19,244 nt of DNA, taken from the NCBI GenBank assembly GCA_947252455.1, contig CAMXVQ010000018.1, positions 1 to 19,244 on the forward strand. The letters run 5' to 3'. A program made the position numbers and the translations under genes. The stretch comes from an uncultured Atopobium sp. GTDB lineage: Bacteria > Actinomycetota > Coriobacteriia > Coriobacteriales > Atopobiaceae. The notes under the pieces are model-generated. The model was not told the DNA's origin. It did no database searches and saw only the letters and a program-made list of their open reading frames with translations. Below are positions 16,014 through 19,244 of the stretch, piece after piece (position 1 is the stretch's first letter; the number at the start of each line of letters is the position of its first letter).

Positions 16014-16038
16014 GTGCAACGTATGCACATATGAGAAT

Positions 16039-16068
16039 ATTATACGTATTAGCAGACCAAGATGAGAA
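16039..16068 (-). promoter_or_regulatory. Probable xfp promoter
   Basis: On the minus strand TTCTCA (16063-16068), an 18-base spacer and a perfect TATAAT (16039-16044) form a housekeeping-type promoter. Transcription would start near 16032, about 195 bases before the xfp start codon. Its -35 box is half of the palindrome at 16063-16075. Confidence 0.55.
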
Positions 16069-16075
16069 GTTCTCA
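16063..16075. promoter_or_regulatory. Operator-like palindrome over the xfp -35 box
   Basis: TGAGAA-G-TTCTCA is a perfect palindrome covering the -35 hexamer. A further half-site TGAGAA lies at 16032-16037, 31 bases away (about three helical turns), near the start of transcription. The adjacent LacI-family protein is the natural candidate ligand, although the site lacks the central CG typical of LacI/PurR operators. Confidence 0.5.
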
Positions 16076-16101
16076 CATACGCCTCATAACAAAGGTGCCC
16101 G

Positions 16102-17166
16102 CTACAAATTTTGAACACTTGCCTTTTCTACCAACACGGGATTAAGCATAATATCAAAAGGAGCACGTGCGGCGTCCTCATCGCATGCGTTGGCTTCATC
16201 GCATGCATCACTCTTATCGTGTTTGTCAACACACACCCGTTTAAGCATGGTATCAAACGACGCTTGAGCTAGTTCAGAAACGTTTTGCTCAACAGAAGTT
16301 AAGGCAGGCTCAAACAGCGCGTCAGCTGCAGAGTTATCGTAGCTCACAACCGAATAATCGCGCGGAACTCGCAAGTTTGTTTGATATAAGTAGCGAAGAA
16401 GCCCTAAAGCAATGTTATCACTACTTGCAAAAACAGCAGTTGCGCCAAGATGTGCCAGCGCATGAGAAGCATTGTACGCATCTTCAATATAATATCTACT
16501 TGGTAAAATCAAAGAATCATCAAAAGCAACGCCATATTCTTGCAACGCGCGCTTATAGCCATTAAGGCGCCTTTGACCCGTTAGGGAATCTGCGTTAATA
16601 AGCGCTGCAATGCGTCGGTGATTATGAGCAAGCAAGTAATGCGTAGCAAGATAACCACCTAATTCATTATTGAAATACACTTTATCGCACGCAAGACCAG
16701 CAATAGTACGGTCAACCATAACGTAAGGAACGCTTAAGTGCAAAAGCGTTTGCTTAAACTCTTCGGTAGCAGATAGCTCATCAGAAGAAATAATAAAAAT
16801 GCCATCTACTCCGCGCTGAATCAAAAGAGAAACAAGCTCGCTATCATGCGTGGAGCTTTCGTCTGAATTGGTGATAAATAAGGCATAGCCGTTTTCGCGG
16901 CACTTAAGCTCAAGATGCTTAGCAAACGACGAAAAAAATCGGCTTTCGATATTAGGAACAATCAGACCCAAGGTGTGTGAACGTTGAGTAACCAAACTCC
17001 GTGCAATTTGATTGGGTTTGTAGTGATTTTGCCGCGCAATATTTAAAATAAGACGACGTTTTTCATCGCTTACTCGAACATCGCGGCCATTAAGGAGCAG
17101 TGAAACCACCGTAATAGAAACGCCAGCTTGCTCGGCAATATCTTTAAGACGTAATTTCTTTGCCAT
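16102..17166 (-). CDS. LacI-family transcriptional regulator
   Basis: This is a dimeric DNA-binding repressor with a sugar-binding periplasmic-protein fold. Its 354 residues begin MAKKLRLKDIAEQAGVS, the family helix-turn-helix, followed by the hinge region PNQIARSL (about 49-56) and the effector domain starting LGLIVPN. The start at 17166 follows a GGGAGC ribosome site; the longer open frame to 17313 is unsupported. Near the C-terminus an Asp/Cys-rich run (DACDEANACDED) separates two similar stretches (SFDTML and PFDIML), looking like a local insertion. It sits just upstream of xfp on the same strand, so phosphoketolase or pentose metabolism is the likely target (inference); the effector is unknown. 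Confidence 0.93.
   Translation of the reverse strand: MAKKLRLKDIAEQAGVSITVVSLLLNGRDVRVSDEKRRLILNIARQNHYKPNQIARSLVTQRSHTLGLIVPNIESRFFSSFAKHLELKCRENGYALFITNSDESSTHDSELVSLLIQRGVDGIFIISSDELSATEEFKQTLLHLSVPYVMVDRTIAGLACDKVYFNNELGGYLATHYLLAHNHRRIAALINADSLTGQRRLNGYKRALQEYGVAFDDSLILPSRYYIEDAYNASHALAHLGATAVFASSDNIALGLLRYLYQTNLRVPRDYSVVSYDNSAADALFEPALTSVEQNVSELAQASFDTMLKRVCVDKHDKSDACDEANACDEDAARAPFDIMLNPVLVEKASVQNL
16178..16206. repeat. 18-base-period repeat in the lacI-type gene
   Basis: TCATCGCATGC occurs at 16178-16188 and 16196-16206 with a period of 18 bases, encoding the duplicated six-residue unit NACDED/DACDEA. It marks a small in-frame expansion in the C-terminal part of the regulator. Confidence 0.75.
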
Positions 17167-17196
17167 AAAGCTCCCACATTCTTGGTATACCCACCT

Positions 17197-17255
17197 ATTG
17201 GCTTTCATGCAGCCAATTAAACTCGCTTGTATAGTATAGCTGTTATAGGATAGCT
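17197..17255 (-). promoter_or_regulatory. Inverted and tandem repeats in front of the lacI-type gene
   Basis: ATTGGCT/AGCCAAT (17197-17203, 17211-17217) is a perfect 7-base inverted repeat with a 7-base centre. TATAGTATAGCT (17230-17241) and TATAGGATAGCT (17244-17255) are tandem copies with one difference. On the minus strand they contain TATAAC and TATACT, -10-like boxes, so the area probably holds the promoter and an autoregulatory site. Confidence 0.45.
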
Positions 17256-17383
17256 TGTATATCGTTTGGGAAAACACCTGCACGCTATACAATACGGATT
17301 GAGTGGTCAGCATGGATAAAGATTTAGTTTGCCGTTGATTCCAAAACTTAGCAGAACACGTAGCGGAACACTACAGGGCGGCA

Positions 17384-17436
17384 CGGACAAAAAACAGGAT
17401 AGTTTGGCACTCGGCACATATCTCGTATGTAGCACA
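17384..17436 (+). repeat. Diverged IS-end-like repeat, copy A
   Basis: This 53-base segment starts CGGACAAAAA and aligns without gaps to 18789-18841 (38 of 53 identical by eye, differences largely transitions). It includes a small hairpin ACATA-TCTCG-TATGT at a place where the other copy also has a hairpin. The sequence type (GGACAAAAA...GGAcAGTTTG) recalls terminal repeats of IS3-family elements, but no transposase is present. Confidence 0.6.
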
Positions 17437-17464
17437 AGAAATAGAAAATTCATCTGTTTATCGC

Positions 17465-17493
17465 TTGACAACGTATACCGATTGTATCATAGT
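17465..17493 (+). promoter_or_regulatory. dinJ-yafQ promoter with phased GTAT sites
   Basis: A perfect TTGACA (17465-17470), a 17-base spacer and CATAGT (17488-17493, 4/6) form the likely promoter. GTAT tetramers begin at 17473, 17484 and 17495, exactly 11 bases apart, across the spacer and -10. Short phased repeats of this sort are typical operators of ribbon-helix-helix antitoxins, so autorepression by DinJ-YafQ is likely (inference). Confidence 0.5.
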
Positions 17494-17515
17494 CGTATTA
17501 AAAGGAGCTGATACT

Positions 17516-17797
17516 ATGGCAACAAGTCCTACTCAAATTCGTATTGATAGTACTGTCAAGACAGAAGCAAATGAACTGTTTAGCGAACTCGGCATCGATA
17601 TGTCAAGTGCCGTAAACATTTTCTTGCGCCAGTGCATTTTGCGTGGCGGCCTTCCATTTAAAGTAGAAGTCCCAAAGTATAATGCCGAAACACTGGCTGC
17701 TATGCAAGAAGCACGCGATATCATGTCAGGTAAAATTCAAGCAGCATCCTATAACAGCACAGATGAGCTTTTGAAAGCGCTTAATGCAGAGGATTAA
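17516..17797 (+). CDS. dinJ: DinJ/RelB-family antitoxin
   Basis: This is the antitoxin of a type II toxin-antitoxin pair: it neutralises the toxin encoded by the next gene and usually represses the operon as a ribbon-helix-helix dimer. The 93-residue product has the N-terminal DNA-binding part TQIRIDSTVKTEANELFSEL and GIDMSSAVNIFLRQ (about 6-40), then GGLPFKVEVP, the hallmark of DinJ/RelB proteins, and a C-terminal toxin-binding tail. The ATG at 17516 is preceded by AAGGAG at 8 bases; an upstream in-frame ATG at 17465 would overlap the promoter and is rejected. The stop is five bases before the toxin start, so the two are translated from one message. Confidence 0.92.
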   Translation: MATSPTQIRIDSTVKTEANELFSELGIDMSSAVNIFLRQCILRGGLPFKVEVPKYNAETLAAMQEARDIMSGKIQAASYNSTDELLKALNAED

Positions 17798-17802
17798 GAT
17801 AT

Positions 17803-18081
17803 ATGCTTAAACTTCAAGCAACTTCTAAGTTTCGCAAGGACTACAAGCGGATTAAAAAGCGAGGCCTTGATATATCTTCACTCCAAGAGGTGCTTGACAA
17901 ACTCTGCGCTGAGGAAGCACTAGACCTAAAGCACAAAGACCACGCTCTTACTGGATCTTACCAAGGGTTTAGAGAATGCCACATCCAACCAGACTGGCTT
18001 TTGATTTATGCCATTCACGAAGACGAGCTTATACTCGTTGCGTCTCGTACAGGCAGTCATGCTGATTTATTTAATATGTAG
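17803..18081 (+). CDS. yafQ: YafQ-family mRNA interferase toxin
   Basis: This is a RelE-superfamily ribosome-dependent endoribonuclease that cuts mRNA in the ribosomal A site when free of its antitoxin. The 92-residue product keeps all residues known to matter in E. coli YafQ: H47 (KDHAL), H60, D64 and W65 in ECHIQPDWLLIY, and H86 with F90 in RTGSHADLF. It therefore looks fully active, not degenerate. It starts 5 bases after dinJ with GAGG in the antitoxin's last codons as ribosome site. The pair lies between the two diverged repeats together with a GNAT gene, which suggests acquisition. Confidence 0.93.
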   Translation: MLKLQATSKFRKDYKRIKKRGLDISSLQEVLDKLCAEEALDLKHKDHALTGSYQGFRECHIQPDWLLIYAIHEDELILVASRTGSHADLFNM

Positions 18082-18134
18082 CAAGGATGAAAGCCTAACA
18101 TGCACCCACCTAATCAGCTTTTGACATCAAGCAG

Positions 18135-18160
18135 GCGCTCTCAGCGCGGGTTGAGAGCGC
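18135..18160. terminator. GC-rich hairpin between yafQ and the GNAT gene
   Basis: GCGCTCTCA (18135-18143) and TGAGAGCGC (18152-18160) form a perfect 9-base stem with an 8-base loop between two convergent genes. No good T-run follows on either strand, so termination in both directions is likely but not canonical. Confidence 0.6.
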
Positions 18161-18177
18161 GGGTAGTACATCTACTT

Positions 18178-18684
18178 CTATAGAGTAATCCAATACCTTC
18201 TTGTTGTAACATTTCCCCTTGATAAGCTATTTTTCACTTTGTTTTCTAAAATTCCACCATTATTTTCTATAACTCGTATCGAGCCAATATTGTCATCATC
18301 GCATGTAATCAAAATTTTATGTAGATTCAAAGTCTCTTTACAATATGTAAGTGCCATAGAAAGCATTTTTGTTCCATAGCCCTTCATACATTCAGATTGC
18401 CTAATTTCGTACCCTATGTGACCACCATAGTTAATTAAAAAAGAATTTAATTCATGCCTAATATTAATTTCACCAATAAATTTTTCATTATCTATCAGCC
18501 AAAATGTAGTAGCTCTCACATAATTTGCAGGTAAATTGATACCATGCTCAAAATTATAAGAACGCTCTATAATTGTTTCATAGTCTCTAAAACGTCTTTC
18601 AGCATGCGGCCTAAACATTTCATCTTCTTCATTTGCCTCTATATAGCTTTGAATATATTTCTTATCTGGTCTAATTAATCTCAT
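18178..18684 (-). CDS. GNAT-family N-acetyltransferase
   Basis: This is a probable acetyl-CoA-dependent N-acetyltransferase of 168 residues. It shows FIGEINIRH (strand 4 area, about 69-77), HIGYEIRQSECMKGYGTKML (about 88-107) with the acetyl-CoA pyrophosphate loop in the form Q-S-E-C-M-K-G-Y-G-T, and a C-terminal NIGSIRVIENNGG, the usual asparagine-containing helix of RimJ-like members. The substrate cannot be told; proteins, small amines or antibiotics are all acetylated by the family. AAGGGG lies about 6 bases before the ATG. The gene is clearly richer in A+T than its neighbours, which with its place between the two repeats suggests horizontal transfer. Confidence 0.88.
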   Translation of the reverse strand: MRLIRPDKKYIQSYIEANEEDEMFRPHAERRFRDYETIIERSYNFEHGINLPANYVRATTFWLIDNEKFIGEINIRHELNSFLINYGGHIGYEIRQSECMKGYGTKMLSMALTYCKETLNLHKILITCDDDNIGSIRVIENNGGILENKVKNSLSRGNVTTRRYWITL

Positions 18685-18788
18685 ATGTGCCCCTTATTTT
18701 TAATATGCAAATCTATTCAAATTAGAACCATACTAGTCTTTTGAGCTTTCATAATGTCATCGCGAAACTTAATCTACATAAGGGGGTG

Positions 18789-18841
18789 CGGACAAAAACT
18801 TGGACAGTTTGACACCCGATACATGTCATGTATTCGTCACA
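18789..18841 (+). repeat. Diverged IS-end-like repeat, copy B
   Basis: This is the second copy of the segment at 17384-17436, in the same orientation. It begins CGGACAAAAACTTGGACAG and contains the palindrome TACATG-T-CATGTA (18820-18832). It lies between the GNAT gene and the end of the membrane-protein gene. No transposase reading frame accompanies it. Confidence 0.6.
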
Positions 18842-18861
18842 AAATCAACGCCGAAAGTCAC

Positions 18862-19244
18862 TTATTTCTTTCCGAGCTTCCACGCTTTGAGCACTACTTT
18901 TATTACTCTGTAAGTCAATGCGGCCAACGGCCAAACGATCCAGCCTTTTCTCCAATCGGACGTGATGAAACTGTAGGCTAAATAAATGCAGATAATTATA
19001 ATCCAGTAAGCTTGGCGCAATAACCTAATATTTTCAGGATAGACAGTCTTTTTCTTTGGTTGTAGCAAACGGTAATAGGACGAGCGGACAATATTCGCCT
19101 GTACGAATAAATAAACAGCTGCTGCCACCAGAACAATAGCAATAACTACAAAAAAGCCGGATGAAAGTTGATAAAATTCCGGCGCTATGTCCGAAATTAT
19201 AAGAAAAATAAAGGCAACCATACATAAAACGACACCGCTGACCG
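18862..19244 (-). CDS. Membrane protein, C-terminal part; possibly an HTH-membrane regulator (cut by window edge)
   Basis: The frame stays open from the stop at 18862 to the right edge, so the protein probably begins outside the window; an in-frame ATG at 19221 falls inside a hydrophobic segment and is unlikely to be the true start. About 127 residues are seen, with two hydrophobic segments near the start (VVLCMVAFIFLII and FFVVIAIVLVAAAVYLFV), a basic loop (QPKKKTVYPENIRLLR), then AYWIIIICIYLAYSFI and a last segment with GWIVWPLAALTY, ending KLGKK. The pattern YW...YL..SF...W..GWI.WP resembles, from memory, the C-terminal membrane half of XRE-type regulators common in Gram-positives. If so, the DNA-binding domain lies past the edge. 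The family call is tentative. Confidence 0.6.
   Translation of the reverse strand, partial: VSGVVLCMVAFIFLIISDIAPEFYQLSSGFFVVIAIVLVAAAVYLFVQANIVRSSYYRLLQPKKKTVYPENIRLLRQAYWIIIICIYLAYSFITSDWRKGWIVWPLAALTYRVIKVVLKAWKLGKK

Larger units (their letters stand above)
17167..17515. other. Control region between the lacI-type gene and dinJ
   Basis: These 349 bases hold no supported gene. From left to right: the lacI ribosome site, an inverted repeat, a tandem AT-rich repeat with -10-like sequences for lacI on the minus strand, a diverged insertion-sequence-like repeat (17384-17436), and the dinJ promoter. A 60-codon open frame at 17329-17511 runs through the repeat and is judged spurious. Confidence 0.6.

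Noticed and set aside
17329..17511. 60-codon open frame upstream of dinJ
   Set aside because: It runs through repeat copy A and the dinJ promoter, has no ribosome site and no recognisable product.

Overview
The window (about 43% GC by impression) looks like the chromosome of a low-to-moderate-GC Actinomycetota, most likely a coriobacterium of the Atopobium/Olsenella type. The signs are a phosphoketolase with a LacI regulator, a bacterial Elp3 homologue, a coiled-coil surface protein with a sortase-like tail, and frequent TTG starts. The taxonomic call is inference; there is no rRNA or tRNA in the window.

Layout. 1-1030 (minus): the groES-groEL operon, with groEL running off the left edge. 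1290-4215: a divergent pair, an Elp3-type radical-SAM/acetyltransferase enzyme (minus) and a class I methyltransferase (plus) whose sequence signatures are those of eukaryotic Trm9/ALKBH8. In eukaryotes Elp3 and Trm9 act one after the other on the tRNA wobble uridine, so this pair is the most interesting thing here. 4346-7594 (minus): an M20 amidohydrolase and threonyl-tRNA synthetase, with related inverted repeats in front of both. 7947-9299 (plus): a PepC/bleomycin-hydrolase cysteine aminopeptidase. 9561-11687 (plus): a long secreted coiled-coil protein with a Pro/Gln-rich stalk and C-terminal anchor. 11968-13332 (plus): an MFS transporter with a His-rich N-terminal tail and a terminator-like hairpin just before its start.

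13369-17166 (minus): xylulose-5-P/fructose-6-P phosphoketolase preceded by a lacI-type regulator. The space between them holds a palindrome over a likely promoter and a leader with alternative pairings. 17384-18841 is an accessory island: a DinJ-YafQ toxin-antitoxin pair and an AT-rich GNAT acetyltransferase lie between two diverged (about 72% identical) direct repeats that resemble insertion-sequence ends. 18862-19244 (minus) is the C-terminal membrane part of a protein that probably begins beyond the right edge, possibly an HTH-membrane regulator.

Two gene-free stretches exceed 300 bases: 7595-7946 (thrS/pepC divergent promoters and a hairpin) and 17167-17515 (lacI and dinJ control regions plus a repeat copy).
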